Shown: positions 43,890 to 52,658 of the stretch, one piece after another
Numbering within the stretch: the stretch's first letter is position 1
Layout: each line of letters opens with the position of its first letter
Source: JAKAGZ01 sp963772675
GTDB taxonomy: Bacteria; Bacteroidota; Ignavibacteria; Ignavibacteriales; Ignavibacteriaceae
Length of the DNA stretch: 64,000 nt
Reading direction: 5' to 3'
Assembly: GCA_963772675.1 (NCBI GenBank)
Contig: CAVYYF010000010.1
Location: 227,592-291,591 of the forward strand
Position numbers and translations under genes: made by a program
The notes under the pieces: model-generated
Seen by the model: the letters and a program-made list of their open reading frames with translations, nothing else
Database searches by the model: none
What the model was told of the DNA's origin: nothing

Positions 43890-43932
43890 CGAGACTTTTT
43901 TTCATTTTTTCTAAATCCTAAGAAAGGAATTA

Positions 43933-44859
43933 ATGAAAGTCAGATTTTTTATCCATATTTCAATAGTTTTTCTATCTGCTTATTCCATATTTGGACAGAT
44001 TGTAACTGAGAGCACGAATTTAAATTCTGATAGTACTAACCTATCTGTTAAACCTCTTGCCGTTCAGGAAATTAAGACTGAAAATAATTTAAAATGGCAT
44101 TCTATGATCACTAATGTGCCACGTGATATCGGTAATTTTTCAACATCGGCACTGAACTCAGATAAAATACCTCTGTTTGCAATTCTTGCAGCCGGTACCG
44201 GAGCCTTAATGGTAGTTGATGAACAAGGTTGGCAAACCAACAGACGATTGTTTAATCAGTCAAAAACTTTTCATAGCTTAAGTGACTTTGGAGTTGATCT
44301 TGGCAAGGAGAAATATCATTTTATTGTGGCGGGTGTATTTGGAGCTTTTGGATTAATCAGCAGTGATTCGAGATCTCTAAAGACTGCCAGTAATCTTATC
44401 GAAGCAATAATAGCAAGCGGCGTTAGTGTTCAGATATTAAAGAGAATTTTCGGAAGAGAAAGTCCTGCGGTGGCAACTGAAGCTGCTGGTGACTGGACCC
44501 TTTTTCCAAATTTGAAGGAATATCAAAAACATCAGCCAAAATATTATGCGTATCCTTCAGGACATATTACAACACTAACTGCAACTGTAACTGTTCTTGC
44601 AAACAATTATCCCGAAGCAAAATGGATTAAGCCGGTTGGCTATTCATTAATAGCAATTTGTGGAATAGGTTTAGTCAGCAGGGGAATGCATTGGTATAGT
44701 GATTTGCCTATGGGATTTTTCCTTGGTTACACTTTTGGTAATTTAATTTCTCCACCACAGGATGAAGTAACTCCTGCAGAAACATCCGCGGCAAAAATTC
44801 ATCTTTCTCCCCTTGTAGGTTTTGATAATTTAGGTGTGCAGTTTTCCTTGAATTTTTAA
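43933..44859 (+). CDS. Secreted PAP2-family phosphatase, tandem copy 2
   Basis: The 308-aa paralogue of the preceding gene shares the signal peptide layout, the LKWHSMITNVPRD-type entry and the PAP2 core: K170-RIFGRE-SP, PSGH (208-211), and SRGMHWYSD with H253 and D257. As in copy 1, the C1 arginine is serine. The first half of each copy, before the PAP2 core, aligns too, so the whole gene was duplicated. It has an AAGGAATT-like site before its ATG and is followed by a bidirectional terminator. Confidence 0.83.
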   Translation: MKVRFFIHISIVFLSAYSIFGQIVTESTNLNSDSTNLSVKPLAVQEIKTENNLKWHSMITNVPRDIGNFSTSALNSDKIPLFAILAAGTGALMVVDEQGWQTNRRLFNQSKTFHSLSDFGVDLGKEKYHFIVAGVFGAFGLISSDSRSLKTASNLIEAIIASGVSVQILKRIFGRESPAVATEAAGDWTLFPNLKEYQKHQPKYYAYPSGHITTLTATVTVLANNYPEAKWIKPVGYSLIAICGIGLVSRGMHWYSDLPMGFFLGYTFGNLISPPQDEVTPAETSAAKIHLSPLVGFDNLGVQFSLNF

Positions 44860-44862
44860 AGC

Positions 44863-44895
44863 AAAAAAGCCGTCCTGATTAGAACGGCCTTTTTA
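44863..44895. terminator. Bidirectional terminator between PAP2 copy 2 and nrdJ
   Basis: GCCGT (44869-44873) pairs with ACGGC (44884-44888); an A6 run precedes and a T-run follows, so it can act in both directions. It lies in the 58 bases between two convergent genes. The stem is short. Confidence 0.65.
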
Positions 44896-44917
44896 TTTTT
44901 AATTCAGCTCACCTATC

Positions 44918-47900
44918 TTAACTACAACCAGAAGTAGAACCGCAGGTCATACATTTCAGACAGGTTCCGTTTCTTACCATAGTCATACTTTGACATTCTG
45001 TACAAATATCGCCCGTATAACCTCTTTCAATTGCCTGACGGATTTTAACTGATATGTCGTTATTTCCGTTCTTCGCAGAATGCTTTATTGTTGCCGGCTT
45101 TACACCTGCTGACGAAGTAAAATCATAATCGTTAGAGTCTTTGTCCAGTTCGATCAATCTTTCTCCAACAATTTCTTCTTCAATAAAATCGGGTTCACTT
45201 AATTTCTTAACAATACCGGCCGAGGCTTTTGTTTTAATTTCATCTGAATCTACGTGTGCCAGATCATTTCTCCCTAGATAAGTAACTGCTAATTCTCTGA
45301 AAATATAATCTATAACAGAAGTAGACATTTTTATCTTTGAATTTCCTGTAATTATACCGCTTGGTTCAAATCTTGTGAACACAAATGCATCGACAAATTC
45401 TTCAAGTGGAACCCCGTGCTGCAATCCAAGTGAAATAGCAATTGCAAAGCAGTTAAGCAGGCTTCTGAAAGCCGCACCTTCCCGGTGCATATCGATAAAA
45501 ATTTCTCCTATCTGTCCGTTGTCATATTCACCGGTTCTGATATAAACCGATTGACCATTAATTTTGGCTTTCTGTGTATAGCCCGATCTTCTGTCGGGAA
45601 GTCTTCTTCTTTTTGCAATATATCTGTGTATAATTCTTTCAGCTACTTTGACGATGTCATTATGCTCTTTTTCCTCTATAATTGTTTCAATCTCTTCTTC
45701 GCTGATAGAGTTGAGCGGCTGTGAAAGTTTTGACCCGTCCCTGTAAAGTGCATTTGCTTTAATTCCCAGTTTCCAGGATTGCATATATGCATCTTTAATG
45801 TCTTCGACTGAAGATTGGTTAGGCATGTTAATAGTTTTTGATATTGCACCCGAAATAAACGGCTGTGCTGCTGCCATCATTTTAATATGAGCAGAAGGGC
45901 GAATAAATCTTGTTCCTCTTTTACCGCATTTATTTGCGCAATCAAAAACAGGATAATGTTCATGCTTTAAGAAGGGGGCTCCTTCAATTGTCATCGTTCC
46001 GCAGACATAGTCGTTAGCGGATGCGATCTCCTGTTTGGAAAATCCTAAAGCTGTAAGAAGATTAAAATCATAAGAATTAATTTCCTCAGGATCCATCCCC
46101 AATTTTTTAACCAGAAATTCAGTACCCAAAGTGAATTTGTTAAAAGCAAAACTAATTTCGAATGCTCCCGGAAGTTGTTTCTCTATTTTTGCAAGAGCAT
46201 CTTCGGTGAATCCTTTTACACTAAGTGATTCAGGGTTAATGAAAGGACAGCCCTTAAGCGTTCCTGATCCTTTTGCATATTTAACAATTTCTGTTATCTG
46301 ATCTTTATTATAGCCCAATTTTTCAAGTGCAGGCGGAATTGATTGATTTATGATCTTGAAGTATCCGCCTCCAGCTAATTTTTTGAATTTAACCAGTGCA
46401 AAGTCCGGCTCAACCCCGGTAGTATCGCAATCCATAACAAGTCCGATTGTTCCTGTTGGAGCAATCACTGTGACCTGTGCATTTCTGAATCCATGCTGGC
46501 TTCCCAATTCAAGTGCCCTATCTGCATCTTCTCTGGCTGCTTTCAGCAGATCAGATTGACAATACTTAGGATCTACACCCACAGGATGGATGCTGAGTCC
46601 TTCGTATTCTTCATTAGGAACGTTGTAAGCAGCTCTTCTGTGGTTTCTGATAACTCTGAGCATATGTTCTTTGTTCTCATTATACCTGCTGAATGGACCA
46701 AGTTCTTTTGCCATTTCAGCAGAAGTAGCGTAAGACGACATATGCATAATACACGTTAAAGCTCCGCAAATAGCAAATGCTTCGTTACTATCATAAGGAA
46801 TTCCCTGCAACATCAGTAAAGAACCGAGGTTTGCATAACCAAGTCCAAGAGTTCGGTAATCATAACTTAACTGTGCAATTTCTTTGCTGGGGAATTGTGC
46901 CATCATTACACTTATTTCAAGAACGATTGTCCATAATCTTGTAGAGTGACGATATGATTCAATATCAAACTTACTTGTGCTAGTATCATAGAATTTTACG
47001 AGATTTAATGATGCCAGATTGCAGGCGGTATCGTCAAGAAACATGTATTCTGAACAAGGATTTGAAGCTTTTATCTGACCGCCTTCAGGGCAGGTATGCC
47101 ATTCATTAATAGTTGTGTGGTATTGAATTCCAGGATCTGCACACGACCAGGCCGCATAGGAAATATCACTCCAGAGGTTTCTTGCTTTCAGGGTTTTACA
47201 AGGTTTAGGATTTCTATTTTCCTCCTTGGCTTTTTTCTTTTCTGTTCTCCAATAAAGGTTCCAGTCTTCATCATTAATGACTGCATTCATAAATTCATTT
47301 GTAACCCGGATAGAGTTATTTGAATTTTGACCTGAAACTGTCAAATATGCTTCGGAATTCCAGTCAGTATCCAAGACGGGGAATTCTATAGATTTGAATC
47401 CCAGTTTAGCAAGATGTATTACTCTTTCTATATAGTTGTTAGGGATACAAGCTTTTCTGGCTTCCAGAACTGCGTGCTTTAGCTTCTTGTTAACTTTCTT
47501 ATTAAATCTGTCATTTTCAGGATGTTCATCGTAGCAGGCCTTCATTATTGCATTCAGGTGAAAATCGCTTAATTTTGATCCTGCAACTAATGCAGCTACT
47601 TTTTGCTCTTCAGCAACTTTCCAGTTTATATATTCTTCCACATCGGGGTGGTCCAGGTCAACAGTTACCATTTTTGCGGCTCTGCGTGTTGTGCCTCCGG
47701 ACTTAATGGCGCCAGCCGAACGGTCACCAATCTTGAGAAATGACATTAAACCTGATGACCTTCCTCCTCCGCTTAATGGTTCGCGTGAACCACGAATATC
47801 AGAAAAGTTTGATCCTGTTCCTGAACCATATTTGAAGAGTCTTGCTTCACGAACCCACAGATCCATTATTCCGCCTTCGTTAACCAGATCATCTTTAATA

Positions 47901-48508
47901 GATTGAATGAAGCAGGCGTGCGGCTGTGGATGAGAATAAGCATCGCTCGAAGCTGTTAGTTTTCCGGTTGTGTGATCTACAAAATAATGTCCTTGTGCAG
48001 GTCCTGTAATACCATAAGCCCAGTTTAATCCTGTGTTGAACCATTGCGGACTGTTTGGTGCTGCCACCTGATTAGCAAGCATAAAAGATAACTCGTCATA
48101 AAATACTTTAGCATCCTCTTCTGAATCAAAATATTTTGCTTTCCATCCCCAGTAAGTCCAGCAGCCAGCTAATCTGTGAAAAACCTGCCTTGAATCCGTT
48201 TCAGAAGCATATCTTTCTTTTTCAGGAAGTTCGGCTAATCTTTCAGTGTCCGCAGTAGATTGCTGAAGCCATACCGGAACATCTTTTTCTTTAATTTTCT
48301 TTAATAATTTGGGAACCCCTGCCTTACGAAAATACTTTTGAGCGATAATATCCGTTGCTACCTGGGTCCATTGAGTTGGAACAAAAACATCTTCCATTCT
48401 GAACACGATAGACCCGTCAGGATTTTTAATTTCAGAGGTCCTTTTTACGAATTCAAAATATGAAGAAAGCTCTTTATTAGGATCAGTAAAAAGTCTGTTT
48501 ATTTGCAT
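44918..48508 (-). CDS. nrdJ: Adenosylcobalamin-dependent (class II) ribonucleotide reductase
   Basis: This enzyme (about 1196 aa) makes deoxyribonucleotides using a B12-generated radical. The class II pattern is complete: RTSEIKNPDGSIVFRMEDV near the N-terminus, the segment FKYGSGTGSNFSDIRG, the thiyl-radical cysteine C485 in SNPCSEY, VIAPTGTIGLVMDCDTTGVE, and a C-terminal TSCPD-type zinc ribbon with CTEC, CLKC and a final CGSTSGCS. No intein is seen. The start is ATG 48508 (GAGGA eight bases upstream); ATG 48514 and TTG 48523 are alternatives. No nrdR box or B12 riboswitch was recognised upstream. It works with or without oxygen, useful for a facultative organism. Confidence 0.96.
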   Translation of the reverse strand: MQINRLFTDPNKELSSYFEFVKRTSEIKNPDGSIVFRMEDVFVPTQWTQVATDIIAQKYFRKAGVPKLLKKIKEKDVPVWLQQSTADTERLAELPEKERYASETDSRQVFHRLAGCWTYWGWKAKYFDSEEDAKVFYDELSFMLANQVAAPNSPQWFNTGLNWAYGITGPAQGHYFVDHTTGKLTASSDAYSHPQPHACFIQSIKDDLVNEGGIMDLWVREARLFKYGSGTGSNFSDIRGSREPLSGGGRSSGLMSFLKIGDRSAGAIKSGGTTRRAAKMVTVDLDHPDVEEYINWKVAEEQKVAALVAGSKLSDFHLNAIMKACYDEHPENDRFNKKVNKKLKHAVLEARKACIPNNYIERVIHLAKLGFKSIEFPVLDTDWNSEAYLTVSGQNSNNSIRVTNEFMNAVINDEDWNLYWRTEKKKAKEENRNPKPCKTLKARNLWSDISYAAWSCADPGIQYHTTINEWHTCPEGGQIKASNPCSEYMFLDDTACNLASLNLVKFYDTSTSKFDIESYRHSTRLWTIVLEISVMMAQFPSKEIAQLSYDYRTLGLGYANLGSLLMLQGIPYDSNEAFAICGALTCIMHMSSYATSAEMAKELGPFSRYNENKEHMLRVIRNHRRAAYNVPNEEYEGLSIHPVGVDPKYCQSDLLKAAREDADRALELGSQHGFRNAQVTVIAPTGTIGLVMDCDTTGVEPDFALVKFKKLAGGGYFKIINQSIPPALEKLGYNKDQITEIVKYAKGSGTLKGCPFINPESLSVKGFTEDALAKIEKQLPGAFEISFAFNKFTLGTEFLVKKLGMDPEEINSYDFNLLTALGFSKQEIASANDYVCGTMTIEGAPFLKHEHYPVFDCANKCGKRGTRFIRPSAHIKMMAAAQPFISGAISKTINMPNQSSVEDIKDAYMQSWKLGIKANALYRDGSKLSQPLNSISEEEIETIIEEKEHNDIVKVAERIIHRYIAKRRRLPDRRSGYTQKAKINGQSVYIRTGEYDNGQIGEIFIDMHREGAAFRSLLNCFAIAISLGLQHGVPLEEFVDAFVFTRFEPSGIITGNSKIKMSTSVIDYIFRELAVTYLGRNDLAHVDSDEIKTKASAGIVKKLSEPDFIEEEIVGERLIELDKDSNDYDFTSSAGVKPATIKHSAKNGNNDISVKIRQAIERGYTGDICTECQSMTMVRNGTCLKCMTCGSTSGCS

Positions 48509-48523
48509 TGGCATTGTCCTCAA

Positions 48524-48985
48524 TTAGGCTGAATTAACTCAGGTATATATTTATATTTTATCCCACATTTTTCAAATCCGCAGGAAATGTGAACTGTCTA
48601 CGCTAGATATATTTCTAATTTCATCAAGATATGCAGAATTGAAATCAGAGTTCGGACCCATATCAAAGATTAGAAAAAAAATAGACAAAAATTTCTCTGG
48701 ATTAGTAGCGTGGAACAATCAATGGCAAGTTTGTGATATTTTCAGAGAAATACAAATTAAATTTTAAAATTTTTTTTTATTGCAGAAAGAAAAAATTTAA
48801 ATATCAAGTTTAAAAAATATTTTTTGGTTTGATTTGTTTTATATCCGATTAAATTGTTCTTATTGAAATTCAAATGTTTAATATCAAACTATTTTTATAA
48901 CGAATTTCATCCTTTCATGTAAAAAATAATTGTCCGTATCTGTAAAATGTATATTTTAGTGTTAAGTAAAAATGCAAATAAATAA
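48524..48985. other. 462-base gap between nrdJ and the ABC transporter, with one inverted repeat
   Basis: The region is very AT-rich and separates divergent genes. CACATTT (48564-48570) and AAATGTG (48585-48591) form a 7-bp inverted repeat with a 14-base spacer about 60-80 bases before nrdJ, where an operator could sit. A frame without ATG is open on the plus strand to TAA 48765-48767 (last 42 codons from TTG 48639), with no recognisable product. No cobalamin riboswitch boxes were found. Confidence 0.4.
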
Positions 48986-49906
48986 ATGCCATCAGAAAAG
49001 ATCATAGAAATAGAAAATCTCTCAAAGCAGTTTAAAGAAGTTAAAGCTGTTGATGGACTTAATCTCAGTGTTTATCAGGGTGATGTTTTCGGTTTTTTAG
49101 GGCCAAACGGTGCAGGAAAGAGCACAACTATTAGAATGTTGTTGTCTCTTATTAAACCTTCTGAAGGAGAGATAAAATTATTCGGCAAATCGCTAAAAAA
49201 TGAAAGAATATCAATTCTAAAAAATATAGGGGCTATTGTTGAAAAGCCCGATTTTTATGGATATTTGTCAGCATATAAGAATCTTGAAATTTTAGGAAGA
49301 CTTTCCCAAACTGATGTTTCAAAAAAAAGAATAATGGAAGTTCTTGAATTTGTCAGGCTGGAGAAAAGATATAAAAGCAAGGTGAAAACTTTTTCTCACG
49401 GAATGAAACAAAGGCTTGGGCTGGCCCAGGCACTTCTCCACGATCCAGATCTTATAATTCTTGACGAACCTACAACGGGCCTAGATCCTCAGGGAATGAA
49501 AGAGATAAGAGAGCTGATTATCCACCTTAGTAAAGATGAGCATAAAACTATTTTATTATCATCACATATTCTTTCCGAAGTCGAAATTGTTGCAACAAGA
49601 ATGATAATCCTGAATAAGGGTAAAAAAGTAGTGGAAGGAAGCGTTGCTGAATTGCTTAACAGGGATGAATTGAAAGTCACAGTTGAAACAGAAAATCCTG
49701 CAGACGCTGAACGGTTTATAAAAGAAAGCAAATGGAGTGAAAAATTAAATTCATCTGCAAATAATAATATGGTATTTACTCTCAGGCAAAATGAGATATC
49801 AGAATTAAATAAGTATTTAGTCGGAAAGGGAATAAATGTAAGTGCTTTAATTCCGACCCGCTCGCTTGAGGGGTATTTCCTTGAGATTACGGATAAGGAG
49901 AGTTGA
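48986..49906 (+). CDS. ABC transporter ATP-binding protein
   Basis: The 306-aa ATPase has Walker A GPNGAGKST (about 40-48), Q loop near EKPDFYG, signature FSHGMKQRLGLAQAL, Walker B LIILDEPTTGLDP and the H loop LLSSHILSE. The C-terminal extension of about 80 residues fits the CcmA/NatA-like export group. The adjacent permease overlaps by one base, so they form a two-component exporter; the substrate is unknown. No clear ribosome site precedes the ATG. Confidence 0.93.
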   Translation: MPSEKIIEIENLSKQFKEVKAVDGLNLSVYQGDVFGFLGPNGAGKSTTIRMLLSLIKPSEGEIKLFGKSLKNERISILKNIGAIVEKPDFYGYLSAYKNLEILGRLSQTDVSKKRIMEVLEFVRLEKRYKSKVKTFSHGMKQRLGLAQALLHDPDLIILDEPTTGLDPQGMKEIRELIIHLSKDEHKTILLSSHILSEVEIVATRMIILNKGKKVVEGSVAELLNRDELKVTVETENPADAERFIKESKWSEKLNSSANNNMVFTLRQNEISELNKYLVGKGINVSALIPTRSLEGYFLEITDKES

Positions 49907-50745
49907 TGCTGACGCTTGTACAAATAGAACTGTATAAGATATTCAAAAAATGGCGAACCTATATAGGGTTTATCGCTATCGCAATTCTTGTTGCAGTTAT
50001 ACAAACAGCTATATCTTACGAAGGATCCAGGGCGCTAAATTCTGCTACAAGAGGTCTTCAAAATTCGTTTGTTTTTGTAGGCAACCTCCTCAATGGATAT
50101 TTTGTTTCAAACTTAATTCTGAACAGTCTTTACGTACATATTCCGTTTCTAATTACTCTTGTTGCCGGTGACTTGATGGCAGGTGAGGCTTCTGCGGGCA
50201 CTTATAGAATGTTGATTACAAGACCAGTTACAAGGTTTAGTATCGTAACTGCTAAATTTATTGCCGGAATAATTTATACCGCAATACTGATACTTTGGTT
50301 AGCTGCTCTCAGTTTAGGTTTAGGTACAATTTTATTTGGTTCCGGAGAGTTAATCTCTATTCAAAGCAACGCAATCGTTGTTTTTGCAAGTAATGATGTT
50401 TTATGGAGATTTTTATTAGCATATAGTTTCTCAATTGTTAGTATGTCTGTAGTTACGGTCATAGCCTTTTTCTTTTCATCTCTTGTTGAAAACTCTATAG
50501 GACCGATTATTACAACTATGGCCATTATTATTATATTCATTATTATATCTCATATTGATGTTAGTGTGTTTCAAACTATAAAGCCATATCTTTTTACAAA
50601 TTATATGGATGGCTGGAAATCGTTTTTCAGTAAGCCTCTGGATTATTCGTCGGTCTGGAATTCCCTACTTGTTTTGGGCATTCATATTATTGGGCTATAC
50701 GGATTGACTTTGTTCCTTTTCAGCAGGAAAGATATTTTAACTTAA
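49906..50745 (+). CDS. ABC transporter permease (ABC-2 type)
   Basis: The 279-aa protein has about six hydrophobic segments and the ABC-2 layout: an N-terminal helix (YIGFIAIAILVAVIQTAI), a large loop, then a cluster with DLMAGEASAGTYRMLITRPV (the coupling region of this family). The ATG at 49906 overlaps the ATPase stop (TGATG) and has AAGGAG five bases upstream, indicating coupled translation. It would pair with the upstream ATPase. Confidence 0.9.
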   Translation: MLTLVQIELYKIFKKWRTYIGFIAIAILVAVIQTAISYEGSRALNSATRGLQNSFVFVGNLLNGYFVSNLILNSLYVHIPFLITLVAGDLMAGEASAGTYRMLITRPVTRFSIVTAKFIAGIIYTAILILWLAALSLGLGTILFGSGELISIQSNAIVVFASNDVLWRFLLAYSFSIVSMSVVTVIAFFFSSLVENSIGPIITTMAIIIIFIIISHIDVSVFQTIKPYLFTNYMDGWKSFFSKPLDYSSVWNSLLVLGIHIIGLYGLTLFLFSRKDILT

Positions 50746-50760
50746 CTTTATACAATCATT

Positions 50761-51454
50761 ATGAAAAAGATATTTTTATTCTTTTTAATTATAGCTTTTG
50801 CGGTTCCGGCTCAGACAAAGGATCCTGATAAAATTCTGAATGAAGTAAAAAAGAATTTTGACAAGATTAAAGATTATTCTGTTGATATTACAGTTAAAGT
50901 AGATGTTTCATTCTTAAAAGTTCCGGATACAAAAGCCAGGATATATTTTAAAAAGCCGGATCAGGTTAAAGTAGAATCAAAGCAATTTGCGTTACTGCCA
51001 AAAGGTGCTCTTCATATTTCGCCGACAAGCCTGATTAAAGGAAATTACACGGCACTTTTTGATCGATTTGAAGATTATGAAGGTAGGAAAACTGCGGTTA
51101 TAAAAACTATTCCGATCGGTGATTCAAGTGATGTTATCCTGACAACTTTCTGGATTGATCTTTCTGATTATATTATAAAGAAAGTTGAAATCTCCACCAA
51201 GATTTAATGGTACTTTCACTCTTGAATTAAAATATGATTCAAGAGCTAAATTTAAACAGTTGCCTTCTTCGCTTGTTTTTTCATTTGATGTTTCTAAGTT
51301 AAATATTCCTAAAAGATTTACCACGCAGAATGAAGAAGATAATCAAGAGACAACTTCTTCAAAACCTTCGACTGGAAGGGTGTATATAAATTATTCTAAT
51401 TATAAAGTAAACCAGGGATTGCCTGATTCGTTATTTGAAGAGAAGCAAAAATGA
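50761..51454 (+). CDS. Secreted LolA/outer-membrane-lipoprotein-sorting-like protein (one frameshift)
   Basis: Read through, the product is about 230 aa with a signal peptide (to about residue 18, AVPAQ) and a LolA-like fold: KNFDKIKDYSVDITVKVDVS, then YFKKPDQVKVESKQFALLPK, then VILTTFWIDLSDYIIKKVEI. The first frame ends at TAA after STKI (about 51207); the continuation NGTFTLELKYDSRAKFKQLP lies in the +1 frame. Removing one T from the TTT at about 51202-51204 gives STKINGTFTLEL and a single protein. It lies 15 bases after the permease, suggesting an operon; a role in lipid or lipoprotein handling is possible only. Confidence 0.75.
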
Positions 51455-51610
51455 TCAGTACTCACTTTTCTTATCTAATTATATTTTTTTAGTTAAAGTT
51501 TGAAATATAAATTACTTGAATGCCTTTAATTATTCGGTTCTGATACTAATTCATTCCTTTCTTAACAACCCGATTTCCTTTGGAAGATAACGTTATGTTG
51601 GTTGCACCAT

Positions 51611-51642
51611 AAAAAAAGCCGTCAGTTAAAAACTGACGGCTC
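51611..51642 (-). terminator. Rho-independent terminator of the decayed minus-strand gene
   Basis: AGCCGTCAGTT (51618-51628) pairs perfectly with AACTGACGGCT (51632-51642) over 11 bp with a three-base loop; the A-run at 51612-51617 becomes a T-run on the minus strand. It lies 31 bases beyond the stop of the minus-strand pseudogene, so the terminator outlived the gene. Confidence 0.88.
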
Positions 51643-51672
51643 CATTATTGCTTAAATCAAATTTTTGCTAAT

Positions 51673-52437
51673 TTACATACCGAACGGGAAAGTAAAACCA
51701 GCAAATATTTGTAAACCTTTAGTTTTAATTGATAGTATTTGGACCGTTCGTGTTACTATTTACATTATTTTAAAACCAACCATAATCACGCGCTATCAAC
51801 AAAAATCCTGTCGTTCATTAATTGATCGGTTGCCAATTTGTTGTTCTCCGGTATCACTCGATACATCACTCAAGCCAAGTGAATACCGAACACCCAATGT
51901 TAAAGTAGTTGTGGGACAAGCTTATCAACCTATTCCTGCTCCAAAATCCAGCGCAAGATTTAAGCTTTTCAACTGATCTTTAATACACCTTAGTAAGAAG
52001 GATAACCATTAGGTTCCAGTCATTAGCAGTAAGAAAGTTAAATCTGACCTGGCTACAACGTGGGGAAAAGGGCTGTAACAGGGATCTATATTCAGGAATA
52101 TCGAATTAATGTAAGAATTTTGAATTAATGACTTCCATCAACTATGCCCGAATTGATCCTGGAATAATGGGCCTGTTTCCTTCACACCTCCGGTAGCATA
52201 GTTGGTTCTGATCTGCAGTCTAAACCTCGGAACAAATCCAAATTCCATTATTCCACCTAATCCAAAACCAGTTCTAGAACATTTAGACTACTCCTGGCCG
52301 GTAGATCTGGATCTACAAGAAGCATTGGAAATATTTAATCCCACGCTGAACCCCAAAGCTGATATTTAACCTGAGCTGAATATGAAAAATGCAAATAATA
52401 ACAAAAATGAGAAAATAAGAACTGAGATTTTTTTCAT
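51673..52437 (-). pseudogene. Decayed outer-membrane beta-barrel (porin-like) gene
   Basis: Reading the minus strand piece by piece recovers an ordinary small outer-membrane barrel: a start with AAGGAGAGG and MKKISVLIFSFLLLFAFFIF (signal peptide), then GLGGIMEFGFVPRFRLQIRT and NYATGGVK, then TLGVRYSLGLSDVSSDTGEQ, and finally KTKGLQIFAGFTFPFGM and TAA at 51675-51673. The pieces are in different frames and separated by stops, so several indels have accumulated. This cannot be repaired by one base, unlike the other broken genes here. The intact ribosome site and terminator show it was once functional. Confidence 0.82.
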
Positions 52438-52658
52438 AATCCTCTCCTTATTATTTAGTGAATAGTAAGTTTAATAGTAACAGTTAATTTGATAATGAGA
52501 AATTAATTTAGCAATTTATTAATTACAAATTAACTCGTACCAACAACAAATCTAAATTATTATCAGTAGGCCATTTCCACTATATGCGAAAATTTGGCAC
52601 AAATTGGTTCATAATGCTATCAATTTATAGACTAACGGCAATAAAAATCGACTAATGT

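Noticed and set aside
48509..48700. Cobalamin riboswitch upstream of nrdJ
   Set aside because: No B12-box-like sequence or supporting stem pattern was found on the minus strand.
48639..48767. A 42-codon plus-strand frame from TTG, part of a longer frame without ATG
   Set aside because: No ribosome site, no ATG and no recognisable product; chance openness or an old remnant cannot be told apart.
51665..51976. A plus-strand open frame of 103 codons
   Set aside because: It lies opposite the decayed minus-strand barrel gene, has no family resemblance or ribosome site, and is best explained as a shadow of that remnant.
52594..52611. TTGGCAC followed by TTGG, resembling a sigma54 promoter
   Set aside because: The spacing between the -24 and -12 elements is wrong (three instead of five bases) and no GC dinucleotide sits at -12.
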